A program made the position numbers and the translations under genes. From Motilimonas eburnea (lineage in GTDB: Bacteria > Pseudomonadota > Gammaproteobacteria > Enterobacterales > CBDFNC01): a stretch of DNA of 64,000 bases. The stretch is from positions 147,354 to 211,353 of the forward strand of contig NZ_JAIMJB010000008.1 of assembly GCF_021295345.1 (NCBI RefSeq). The letters run 5' to 3'. This document shows positions 24,912 through 33,800 of the stretch, piece by piece. The notes under the pieces were generated by a model that saw only the letters and a program-made list of their open reading frames with translations, did no database searches and had not been told where the DNA came from. How positions within the stretch are numbered: the first letter of the stretch is position 1; every line of letters starts with the position of its first letter.

Positions 24912-25883
24912 ATGTTTACTTTCCCTACCTTAAACCAAGCGAAAGCGCACTCAAAATACCTATCGCAAGTTATTGGCATCAAGCGTACCCATGCGCAAGA
25001 AATTGTGGCATTTATTCACAAACAAAATACTTGGGCTGAGCTAGTCATGCTGTGTAAAGACTTGGGCGGAACCCTGTTGAGTGATAATAGCCATTTTCCT
25101 ACTCTATATTGCTCCCAAGAAACTATCGCAAGGTTTGATAGTGTTATTTCGAAGTACCGGAAAGCTATTGATGACATCATCGCAGTCAGTCCAAAAGTAC
25201 ATGACAGTTTGCTTACTCGAATTTCTAATAAGGATTACCACCGGATTTCAGGTTCAATTGTTGGGAGTTTGCTTGATGAGATCGAGGGTTATGAAAGCTA
25301 TCGCTCTAGCACTGCAGAAAATGTATTGTTTTGCTTAAATTTTTGGGACGACTCTGTTTTTAAGGCTATTTACAACCGAAATACCAAATGTAACAACCCT
25401 ACTCTAAGCCCCGAGTTTTTGCCCCAACATTTTTATGCCTATTACAACTTCAAAGGGAAGAGTGTTGATATTTCGTGTCGGGAGTGGGATTTGAACCTAG
25501 AAAGGCCTAGTAAACTTAAGCGATCCTCTAATGCCGTTGATGAGCGCTCATTTCAAGAGTCGATTTGTACTAGAAAATGGTTTAAGCCCTATATGATTGG
25601 GTACTTGAAAATGATTTGCCAGCATTTTCGAATGGCAGGGTTTAGCGGCAATATTCGGATCCACAAAATTCTTAACTATTCTGCAAATAACCATAAAACG
25701 GGCATCAGAGACGATTACTATCATGATGAAATTGCAGGTTTGTTTGATGCTCTTATCAAACTTGGAGGGCGGTACGTTCGTGAAAAAGGGGCCGGAGGGG
25801 AGCTACTCGATATCGATTGTTTGGAAATCTCATTTTTTGCTGATGGAACAAATCAGTGGATGATCGGGGAGAGCACTATATGA
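24912..25883 (+). CDS. hypothetical protein, SHS-type N-terminal helical motif
   Basis: 323 residues from ATG 24912 (AGGTG nine bases upstream); GTG 24879 is the alternative. The first 45 residues (NQAKAHSKYLSQVIGI...HAQEIVAFIHKQNTWAELV) match a motif seen at the start of many plasmid and island proteins (a helix, a His/Ser-Gln-Ala turn, then a W.EL ending). The rest is unrecognised and mostly helical. Its stop overlaps the next gene's start (ATGA), so the two are co-translated. A link to the upstream nuclease is only positional. Confidence 0.6.
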   Translation: MFTFPTLNQAKAHSKYLSQVIGIKRTHAQEIVAFIHKQNTWAELVMLCKDLGGTLLSDNSHFPTLYCSQETIARFDSVISKYRKAIDDIIAVSPKVHDSLLTRISNKDYHRISGSIVGSLLDEIEGYESYRSSTAENVLFCLNFWDDSVFKAIYNRNTKCNNPTLSPEFLPQHFYAYYNFKGKSVDISCREWDLNLERPSKLKRSSNAVDERSFQESICTRKWFKPYMIGYLKMICQHFRMAGFSGNIRIHKILNYSANNHKTGIRDDYYHDEIAGLFDALIKLGGRYVREKGAGGELLDIDCLEISFFADGTNQWMIGESTI

Positions 25884-26701
25884 ATGCTCTGAAAAAGTAT
25901 GTACTTCAACGGTTTAATGCGATGTCTAAACCAGAGCGCATTTACATTATTTGCAAAATTACAGAAACTGATTTTTATAAAGATTATTGTCTGAAAAACC
26001 GAAACAGAGTAGTACATTTCTACCTGTATAATAACGCAATAAATGCTTATTTAGTGAGATACTTCGAAGGTGGTACTATCCATGGTAGGCGCAGTCCTTT
26101 TGATCAAACGCATGAAAATGATCGGTTAAGCCTTATTACATACCAATTACCTTCAACGGTTTTCATTCATTCAAAGGACTCCTCTTTTGAGCCTTTGTTT
26201 CATAAGGTTAAAACTACCGAGCTCGTTCGCCCCTTCAAAGTTAAACAGTATGAATCCGCGATGATCAAAGCATGGTTAAAAGCACAGCCCTTCCTAGCTT
26301 CTAGCTCTATGGATCCCCAAGGAAGCTATTCGCTCGCTAGGCTTAATTACTCCAATGTTTTCTCAAGTAAACAAGATGTCTATTTTATTTTGGATGAAGA
26401 AAATAGTATGGTGAAAATAGGCATTACCTCTGATTTAAAGAATAGGCTTAAGGCTATTAAAGCGCAGTATCGGACAGGGGACCTTGAGGTAGTATCTGTT
26501 GTGCATGCTGGTGGTGTTGAGGTTGAGCGTTTTCTTCATCACTATTTTTCTGATCTTCAAGTCAAGCAAGCAGGTAAGGGAAATGAGTGGTTTCATTACT
26601 GTGAAGTTCTATACGAATTTATTCGCTCGCTAAATGAATGTCCCATTAAAAGTGAGTTTATCGCGAAGCTAATGCAAAAGACTTCGGCTGCAGTTGCTTA
26701 G
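25880..26701 (+). CDS. T5orf172 (GIY-YIG superfamily) domain protein
   Basis: 273 residues; ATG 25880 has GGGGAG eight bases upstream and overlaps the previous stop. The C-terminal part (about 175-245) reads VYFILDEENSMVKIGITSDLKNRLKAI...GGVEVERFLHHYF...GNEWFHY, the T5orf172/MUG113 pattern of the GIY-YIG nuclease fold (Y-F-I / K-I-G-I-T, Arg, Glu, and the terminal E-W-F). The N-terminal 170 residues are unrecognised. It may be a DNA endonuclease acting with its coupled partner. Confidence 0.75.
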   Translation: MNALKKYVLQRFNAMSKPERIYIICKITETDFYKDYCLKNRNRVVHFYLYNNAINAYLVRYFEGGTIHGRRSPFDQTHENDRLSLITYQLPSTVFIHSKDSSFEPLFHKVKTTELVRPFKVKQYESAMIKAWLKAQPFLASSSMDPQGSYSLARLNYSNVFSSKQDVYFILDEENSMVKIGITSDLKNRLKAIKAQYRTGDLEVVSVVHAGGVEVERFLHHYFSDLQVKQAGKGNEWFHYCEVLYEFIRSLNECPIKSEFIAKLMQKTSAAVA

Positions 26702-26714
26702 CATCGCTATTTCG

Positions 26715-27959
26715 TTAGCACCTAATCTTCGGTATATGTCGCCAATTGGTCGTGTACTGCGGCGACAAATATTCGCGCCGCATATCCCATTTCTGCTCGA
26801 TGCCCTCGCCTGCTAGCAAGGCCGTGCCATTACCAAACCGATTATTGATAGCATCGAGGCATTGCATGAGCTTGGGGTTACTCCTGTCTTTGGCAAATAT
26901 ATCCAACTGGACATTGCACTCACTGCGAAGCTCCACCAGCCCAATGCCCGCTCGATAATAAGGTACACCTGGCTTAAAGAGCTGGTGGATATTCTCTCGC
27001 ACTGCACCTGCTATCACTGAGGTGTCATTGGTTGGTACCTCGAACCGGTGCAAGATTTTAAATGACTGCGGCGTTTCATCGAATGATGACGAAGCGGCAA
27101 AACCAATTAATTGCTGCGCAACACTACCTTGATCGCGTAATTTCTTGGCTGCAATCGCACAGTGTTTCGCTAAGGCTTGGTATAAGCTTTCAATGTCGGT
27201 AATTCGCTCGCCAAACGAGCGTGTTGACCAGATCTGTTGTTTATCCGCTCTAACCGTATCCCATTCTTTAACAGGCTCCCCGTTGAGCTCGCGTACCGTC
27301 TGCTCAAGTAAAATATTGAAATTTGTTTTGGCGTGCTTTGGTGGCCATTTAGCTAAATCAATGGCTTTGTGAATATTAAATAGCTTGAGCCGTTTGGCTA
27401 TGCGCCTACCAACTCCCCAAACATCTTCAACGTCCATCTGTGACAATATTGCTTCCCGCTGTTGTGATGACTCAATAAAGCAAACCCCATGGTAACCGCG
27501 GATCTTCTTAGCTGCGTGATTAGCAGCTTTGGCCAACGTGATGGTCTCACCGATGCCAACGCACACCGGTAGCCTTAACTCGGTCCAAATACGCCTTCGG
27601 ATATCGGCGCCAAGCTGCAGTAGGTTTTTTTGCCCACTTAAATCCGCAAAGCTCTCATCGATGCTGTAAATATGGACGTTGGGTGAGTATTCTGAGATCA
27701 AACTGGCAAAGCGCATTGAGAGATCGCTATACAGCTCGTAGTTGGAGCTTCTTACAATTACCTTGTGCTTTTCACATAACTCTTTGATTTGGAAATAAGG
27801 AGCGAACCGAGGGATGTTTAATTCTTTAGCTTGCCGATTTAATGCTGCAACACAACCATCATTATTAGTTAATACTATCAATGGTTTCCCTCTGTTATGA
27901 GGCTCGAAAACGACCTCGGCAGAGGGATAGAAAGAATTGACATCGGTAAGTGCGATCAA
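26715..27959 (-). CDS. umuC: Y-family DNA polymerase V catalytic subunit (UmuC-like)
   Basis: 414 residues from TTG 27959. It opens with ALTDVNSFYPSAEVVFEPHNRG (catalytic Asp6, steric-gate Tyr region), then LTNNDGCVAALNRQAKELN and IYSIDESFADLSG (catalytic Asp-Glu pair). The helix-hairpin-helix DVWGVGRRIAKRLK and the little-finger domain follow. It would carry out error-prone translesion synthesis after SOS induction. No umuD-like gene lies upstream, so it would need a UmuD from elsewhere. A perfect LexA box at 27980-27995 precedes it. Confidence 0.93.
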   Translation of the reverse strand: MIALTDVNSFYPSAEVVFEPHNRGKPLIVLTNNDGCVAALNRQAKELNIPRFAPYFQIKELCEKHKVIVRSSNYELYSDLSMRFASLISEYSPNVHIYSIDESFADLSGQKNLLQLGADIRRRIWTELRLPVCVGIGETITLAKAANHAAKKIRGYHGVCFIESSQQREAILSQMDVEDVWGVGRRIAKRLKLFNIHKAIDLAKWPPKHAKTNFNILLEQTVRELNGEPVKEWDTVRADKQQIWSTRSFGERITDIESLYQALAKHCAIAAKKLRDQGSVAQQLIGFAASSSFDETPQSFKILHRFEVPTNDTSVIAGAVRENIHQLFKPGVPYYRAGIGLVELRSECNVQLDIFAKDRSNPKLMQCLDAINNRFGNGTALLAGEGIEQKWDMRREYLSPQYTTNWRHIPKIRC

Positions 27960-27979
27960 TGGTTGTTCTCAAATTTTAA

Positions 27980-27995
27980 CTGTGTATTTATACAG
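27980..27995 (-). promoter_or_regulatory. LexA (SOS) box of umuC
   Basis: CTGTGTATTTATACAG fits the LexA consensus CTGT-N8-ACAG exactly. It lies 21 bases upstream of the umuC start, so the gene should be repressed by LexA and induced by DNA damage. Confidence 0.88.
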
Positions 27996-28141
27996 TGTAT
28001 TTTAGCGCATCTTTGGATTTTTCGGCAACGCCCTGTTGGGTAGCGTCAGCATGCTCACCTAGGCTCATTTTTTTTGGAATTGCTTTCTACTGATAATTGA
28101 TGTCAAATACTTATCAATAACATTTTTATCAGGAGGTTATT

Positions 28142-28414
28142 TTGAGGCTTTTGACATTATTGGCTTGCTCTCTAGTTATTTTAGGCTGCGGGCAAGAGAC
28201 GAAAGAAGAAATAAAGACAGTCGATTTCTATGTCGAACAGACAGAAGATCGGTTGCAAAAGATTGCTGAGTGCAAGAATAATCCAGGTGAGCTAATGGCT
28301 ACACCAAATTGCATTAACGCCGTGGCTGCAGAAAAAAAAGTAAACAACCCAGTGGGCAGCTATAAGGAATTTAGCTCTGACGCGCTCGATAAAGTGCGAA
28401 AGCAATCTTCTTAA
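28142..28414 (+). CDS. EexN-family entry-exclusion lipoprotein
   Basis: 90 residues from TTG 28142, which is supported by AGGAGG five bases upstream. The lipoprotein signal ends in LGC (Cys16). The mature part follows the EexN pattern closely: TVDFYVEQTEDRLQKIAEC, KNNPGELMATPNC, INAVAAEKK. EexN proteins of conjugative plasmids and integrative elements sit in the donor/recipient envelope and block redundant transfer. No transfer genes are in this window, so it may be cargo or the edge of a conjugative element. Confidence 0.8.
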   Translation: MRLLTLLACSLVILGCGQETKEEIKTVDFYVEQTEDRLQKIAECKNNPGELMATPNCINAVAAEKKVNNPVGSYKEFSSDALDKVRKQSS

Positions 28415-28464
28415 GCTTAATGACAAACAATGAAGCCTAGCGATGCCTGAGCGGCAGCGCTATC

Positions 28465-28635
28465 ATGCGTAAACTTTGCTACGGAACAAGCTCAGAGCGT
28501 GAAGATAAGTTTCGTTTATACTTGTTAGCAGTGATACAAACAAGCAAGAAGCGAGGATTAATTGCACTCAAAATGTTTGAAGCGATAGTCACCTCTATGA
28601 TGAAAAAGATGAATACCCAGGTGTTTTTGGGTTGA
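28465..28635 (+). pseudogene. transposase C-terminal remnant (IS66-like)
   Basis: 56 codons reading MRKLCYGTSSEREDKFRLYLL then AVIQTSKKRGLIALKMFEAI. This resembles the tail of IS66-type transposases (RK.SYGT.S..G..F...L.V..T.K..G). No catalytic part remains. It fills most of the gap between the lipoprotein gene and 28714 and is another insertion scar. Confidence 0.5.
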
Positions 28636-28713
28636 TATCTGATTACCCAAGTTGAGACTGGTGAAAGGTTGCCGTATTATCATCCTATTATGGGGTCTAA
28701 CTAAGGAGAGAAA

Positions 28714-29037
28714 GTGAGTAGCATTCCAAACGTTGAAGATTGGAAGTGGTTTCATTTTTTGTATGCGATAGGTGTTCCTATTTGTGTCGGCGCTTTCTTT
28801 CTTGAGCAGACCCCATTAATTGGCGAGTTATTCTGGATTCCCTTCGGGTTTGGCCTTGCAGCATTCGGTGGTTTTGGACAGGCTGCATCAAAACGAAGAC
28901 CTTTCCGACGGAACGGAATGCGCGGCTATGAAGCTTACCTTCAATTTAACCCAATCAGTGTATCTATGCTTTGTGTATCGTTAATTGGGTTTTCTATTTC
29001 TGCATATGCGTTCACTGAGCATTTTAAAGTAGGTTAA
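28714..29037 (+). CDS. small membrane protein
   Basis: 107 residues from GTG 28714, preceded by AAGGAG. Three hydrophobic segments (about 14-28, 33-56 and 80-100), with a basic loop (SKRRPFRRNGMRG) between the second and third. Family not recognised; isolated single gene. Confidence 0.55.
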   Translation: MSSIPNVEDWKWFHFLYAIGVPICVGAFFLEQTPLIGELFWIPFGFGLAAFGGFGQAASKRRPFRRNGMRGYEAYLQFNPISVSMLCVSLIGFSISAYAFTEHFKVG

Positions 29038-29178
29038 ACTTTGACTTAAGCGTGTTCGAATAGTTCAAGGGAGTCCCGTAGCCGTTAATTTACCGTGTAA
29101 CGTGGCCTGTGGTAGCTTTGGTATTGAGTTGTCCACCTTTTAACAGGACGTTATCAAAATTCGAGACTGGAGAGTAAT

Positions 29179-29823
29179 GTGCTGCCAAAAAAACAAAAAG
29201 GATTGAGCCGTTTATCTCTGTTTTACAGTAAGAGTCGGGTAAAAAATATACGAAATAAGTTTTATTCTAAAGCTCAGTGCTTTAGAGCCAACTTTTCGAA
29301 CACCTCACTTGTGAATGTTAATTTTAAAGGGGCCACATTAACCAAATGTAGTTTTAAAAACGCAGAGTTTTCACATGTTGAATTTCTGGGCTCAAACTTG
29401 AAAAAGTCTAACTTCACTAATGCTAAGTTTAAGCACTGTGTGTTTTCAGCAGCATTGCTGAAAAAAAGCAACTTCAAAGGCTGTACATTTAAAAACTGTA
29501 TTTTTGTGAATACAAATGTGAATGTGGCTAAAAATATGAATATTGGTGAGGGTAATCGCTTCTACTCACAACATCCATCACCTGTTTTATCAGGAAGTAC
29601 AATGAAATTGTTTGACGAAATGAGATTTCATCCCAAAATTCACAATAGCCGCGTGTTGCATTTAAAGAGTGGTAAATTAAACTCATTAACACTATTTAGT
29701 CTGCTTGAGCGGCTCGGTGAAGATAAAGTCGCTTTAGGTCTCAAAAAACTGAATGGCTCCTTACCTTATCGAATTGTTACTGCTAATGGGTTATGCAACG
29801 CAATTGACAAGGCAAGTCGATAG
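29179..29823 (+). CDS. pentapeptide-repeat protein
   Basis: 214 residues from GTG 29179 (GGAGAG four bases upstream). Residues about 30-115 contain a run of A(N/E/K)F-type pentapeptides (FRANF, SNTSL, VNVNF, KGATL, TKCSF, KNAEF, and so on), which fold as a right-handed square beta-helix. The last 95 residues are unlike the repeat. Such proteins can mimic DNA or act as scaffolds (for example Qnr), but the short repeat here gives no specific role. Confidence 0.75.
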   Translation: MLPKKQKGLSRLSLFYSKSRVKNIRNKFYSKAQCFRANFSNTSLVNVNFKGATLTKCSFKNAEFSHVEFLGSNLKKSNFTNAKFKHCVFSAALLKKSNFKGCTFKNCIFVNTNVNVAKNMNIGEGNRFYSQHPSPVLSGSTMKLFDEMRFHPKIHNSRVLHLKSGKLNSLTLFSLLERLGEDKVALGLKKLNGSLPYRIVTANGLCNAIDKASR

Positions 29824-29925
29824 AGTTAGCCTACATCTGTCCCGCCCCATTCAATCGAGAGATTGAAAAGTATAGGAGATTAGTGGGGACTCGATTCAAT
29901 AACTGGCATTCGAGAGGGGGTAGCT

Positions 29926-30033
29926 ATGGTAGGAAATCTTTGCACGATCTTTGGTTTTATTAGCTTAATCACAGTTAACTGTTTAGACCTTTTTATTATT
30001 AGTGAACACTCTCGATTGTTTGGGGCTAAGTAA
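29926..30033 (+). CDS. 35-residue hydrophobic peptide (candidate)
   Basis: ATG 29926 is preceded by GAGAGGGGG at a normal distance. The peptide (MVGNLCTIFGFISLITV, then NCLDLFIISEHSRLFGAK) has one hydrophobic helix and a charged tail. It is the only candidate gene in the 320-base gap between the pentapeptide gene and the minus-strand defence pair. Coding is plausible but unproven. Confidence 0.35.
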   Translation: MVGNLCTIFGFISLITVNCLDLFIISEHSRLFGAK

Positions 30034-30146
30034 TCTTAAATACTTTCAACCCGCTTCACAGTACATCCTTCTAAGTTAAAATACCAATGCTGAAACCTTG
30101 CGCTAATAAACTGGGGCAAATGTGAGCAATTCATTTCAATAAACCA

Positions 30147-30752
30147 TTACATGCCGATACTTTCAAGCCCCGTGATTTGGTTGTGGCGATTAACTGTGAT
30201 GATATGAATACCAGTATGCTTCATTAATGGTCGCTCTCTCCACTGCCGGGCTAGGTCAAGAAACTTTGGCGATTCGGGAATTGCGACAGCCAAAATGTCT
30301 TCTCCATTGGCATGCTCGACCGTCATTAATTGTCCAATTGCTTCCCGGATTAGAGGATACTCTTTTGAGCCTGGTTTACTTACCATGGGGCCTTTTTTCG
30401 ATTCAACTCGAAGCGTATAACCATTTATAAGGTTCGAGACTAGGTCACCCTCTCCTGGTGTCGAATGAATAATGATACCTTGGGAAAAGTCTTTATTAAT
30501 GAACTTGCATTGCCATTTTTCATCTTGCTCCAGACCAATCCAACCTTCCGCATTCAAGAACTCGATAATTGGAAAGACAATATTTGAGCCAACCTTTACT
30601 TGTGCCCCATCAATAGCACATATCACGTCATCATTTGTATAAGAGCCTCTGATTAAGTACATCGCTAGCCTAAGTGTCACCTCTGCCTCTGGCATTCTAT
30701 CTTTAGGTATCACGGAATCTCCTGAATATGTTCGACTATTGCTCCTACCCAT
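30147..30752 (-). CDS. PD-(D/E)XK-like protein beside NACHT gene
   Basis: 201 residues. The core has D103 (EGDLV), then LRVESKKG (E117, K119) and IGQLM (Gln141), the D...ExK plus Gln layout of PD-(D/E)XK nucleases. The N-terminal half looks like a winged-helix region (VCAIDGAQVKVGSNIVFPIIEFLNAEGWIGL). ATG 30752 lacks a good ribosome site; GTG 30713 has GGAG five bases upstream and may be the true start. It lies 100 bases after the giant ATPase gene on the same strand, so probably the same operon. Confidence 0.55.
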   Translation of the reverse strand: MGRSNSRTYSGDSVIPKDRMPEAEVTLRLAMYLIRGSYTNDDVICAIDGAQVKVGSNIVFPIIEFLNAEGWIGLEQDEKWQCKFINKDFSQGIIIHSTPGEGDLVSNLINGYTLRVESKKGPMVSKPGSKEYPLIREAIGQLMTVEHANGEDILAVAIPESPKFLDLARQWRERPLMKHTGIHIITVNRHNQITGLESIGM

Positions 30753-30854
30753 TAGCTTTTGCGCAAGCTAGAGGGCTCTTGTTTCTACCGCCTCAAGCAC
30801 GCTTTGGGGCGTTCTTCGTTTGTACTTGGGCCATCTGTTGTACCCATTGTCAGG

Positions 30855-33800
30855 TCACGATTTACTGGGTTTAGAAACGTCCAACACAAACACATCGATG
30901 AGTCCTTTTAGTTGTGCCGGTAGCGTTGCTTCAATACAGCTTTTTAACTGTTGAGCACTTTTTATCCCATGTTTTTGTTTCTGTTCAACTTTGACATTTT
31001 CACCAAACCAAATCACGAGGTATATGCCTTGATGCTCGGCATCTGGGTGGATGGAGTAACGTTCAAATAGTTGAGCAGATGCTGCTGAATATAGGTCTTT
31101 ATGCCATTGCCCTTTGGCTTCAATAACAAGCAATCGCCTTTTGCCATCAATCACTTTCGATGCCGTTATATCGATTCTATTTTGATTTTTGGTCTGATGC
31201 TCTGACGTAATAATTATGCTTTTTGGGGTGAGTGCCAAGCTAAGACGTTCGGCGACGATCTCAACAGATGCAACTTCGCCTAAATTGATGTCATTACCGT
31301 TGGTATCTACTTTATAAAAGCGATTTGCTGCATTGAACTCTCCACCATTAATATCCTTTTGATAGTTCAATAGCTCTTGAAGCACTAGCTGGCGCAACCC
31401 TTCAACCGTGACCACAGCATTGTTGTCTAATAAATCTACGATTTGTTTAGGCGCTGGTGGCTCAAAATCTCTCAGCGCTTTTTTCCGAAACTGTTCGGCT
31501 TGTATGCTCTTCAACTCTCGATGAATGTCTGCAAATCGTGGATCTGCTAAAAGTCGACCAAGAACAGGGATTGCTTCATCTGGGTTATCTTTACCAATTG
31601 ACCAGACGATTTCTTTAAGGAATCGATAGGCCTTCTCTTCGATAGGATCGTGTGTGCCATAACTGCTCGGAAGGTGTACTTTTGGCAAGGCATCGAGAAT
31701 AGCTTCTACCTTGTTAGATGTAAGCATTGGCCATTGTGAATAATCACTGAATCTGCCGGAATACTCATTGAACAGCAATACGGAGTTTTTATCAGACTTT
31801 AACCAATTAAAATACGGCTCAGCCTCTTCTAGGTTCAGGAAGTAGAAAGCGCGAACAAACCAGAATTTTCGGCTTTGCTTGAGCTCATCATCCAATGCCC
31901 CCTGCTTTGAAGGCAATAACTCCGAACATCGACTACGAATGATTTGTTTTAGTTGTTCTTTAGTTCCGTAATCAACCGCCGTATTAAAAAGAGAGTTCAG
32001 AGCATTATGTCCGATAGTATTAAAACGCTCAAGCCAGTCAATGGATAGCTTGGCTCGTAAAGGACTGAATATCTCGTCGTCAATTAATATATCGACCTCT
32101 GGGTAGAGACATTGAGGCTGCGTTAATTGAGGCTCAAGGTATTCTCGTAGAAATTGCTCTGCAGAGCCGGTGTCAGGAAAGATTAAGCGATCTACTTCAG
32201 CTTTAAGAGCATCGCATTCGCTTGCTTCAACGGCATCAAAGTTCATCTGTAAGTTTGTTCTCAGTGCTTTTAACAATGAGGGTTTGACACCTTCTAAATT
32301 TCCGCAATCACGCAATATCTCAAGGCAAGCCGCAAAGAGGATAGTCTCGGCGTATAAACCTTTGGAAGCACATTGCAATTCAGCCAGTGTTTTCAGATTA
32401 GGAACGTGTGGTTCAACAAAGTCGAGGCAGTTTTTTAGTGCATTTCGAACAAGCTGCTCATCGCCAAATTCTGTTTCAATACGCTCTGGTTTGTAAAGAA
32501 CGAGCTCGGCAAAGCGAACCAAGTAGCCCCAGTGCCGGCCACTTTCCACCAAAGCGCGGTTGTTTTGAACATAGTTTATGTTTTTCGTGTGTCGCAGCCT
32601 ATCTTTTCGTTGCTTTCGCTTCATTCGTCGACGGTGTTTGGCGTTTCGCTTTAGGTTGTCCTTATGTTCCCACACCGGCGTTTGCCTGTTTTGTAAGGCC
32701 CAAGCCCGCATAAATTCAGGTTTTTGCAAGGCTTGAAGGCGCATTTTGCGACGCAAATAATCTGGCCCTAATTTGCCTTTTGCATGATGATAGTGGTGTC
32801 GGGGCAGAAAGTTTATCCACAATTCGAGGTTGTTGTTCTTAAACGCCAAATCAACAATATAATTAACATCATCAAGGTTTAGACGAAGGCCGGCATGTGA
32901 GTAATGACCACCAAACACGTGTACCTCAGCATGAAAAATACGGTCCCGATCCGCAAGTTGTCCGAAAACATGAGCGATGATTTCTTGGCGTAAGGTTTGG
33001 TTTTGTTGTAGAAATTTTACCGAGATGATGTCCTGGGTGTTTACTTGCCCCGGAAAATTGAGGTTTTCAATCCATTGCCAGATACGTAAGGCTTCAAAAG
33101 GTGGTTTAGCCAGCTCACAATAGCGATCTAGCATTGACCCCATGATTTTGCTGATCCCTGTTCTACAGTCACACTCATAGGCTTCTTTTCCGCAAGTACA
33201 GGCCAAGTCTTTACTCATTGAATCTAAAAGCCATTCGATGGTTTCTAGATTTAAACGATCTATTAATCGCTTAACAAAATAGCGCCCTCCGAGTGTCCCC
33301 TCAAAGCGTCTTCGATGGTTAGGGTAAAGGTTGAAGCAACTACGAAAGAATACTTCAAGCTCACTCGGACTAAATGTGTCTGGCCCAAGCTCTACGATTG
33401 CATCTGCTGCTACATGCAATGACGAATGAGTCGCTTCCGTTATCAACGCTTTCAAATCTGAACGGAAGTTGTAGTCATCAATATTCAATAGGCAGTTCTT
33501 TGCTAAGAATCGAACATGCTTTTTTTCGCCGGGTGCTAATAGTAACTCACGTAATTCTATTACTAACCACTTCTCGGCTTTGGAGCCTACTAAAAGTTCA
33601 AGTAGCAAGTTTTTCAAGTGCCCGTCACCGTCATCAGTGATAATTGGCTTTATTTCATCGATGGTTTCTTTGGTAAAAAATCCGACTACGCTAAACCTAC
33701 GCCAGAAGTCTCCCCTTCGAAAGTATGGATCAGAGGCTTCAACTTGCTTTAATCGGGATATAAGAAGCCTTTTTGAAGATGGCGTGAGCTGGGAAGGGTC

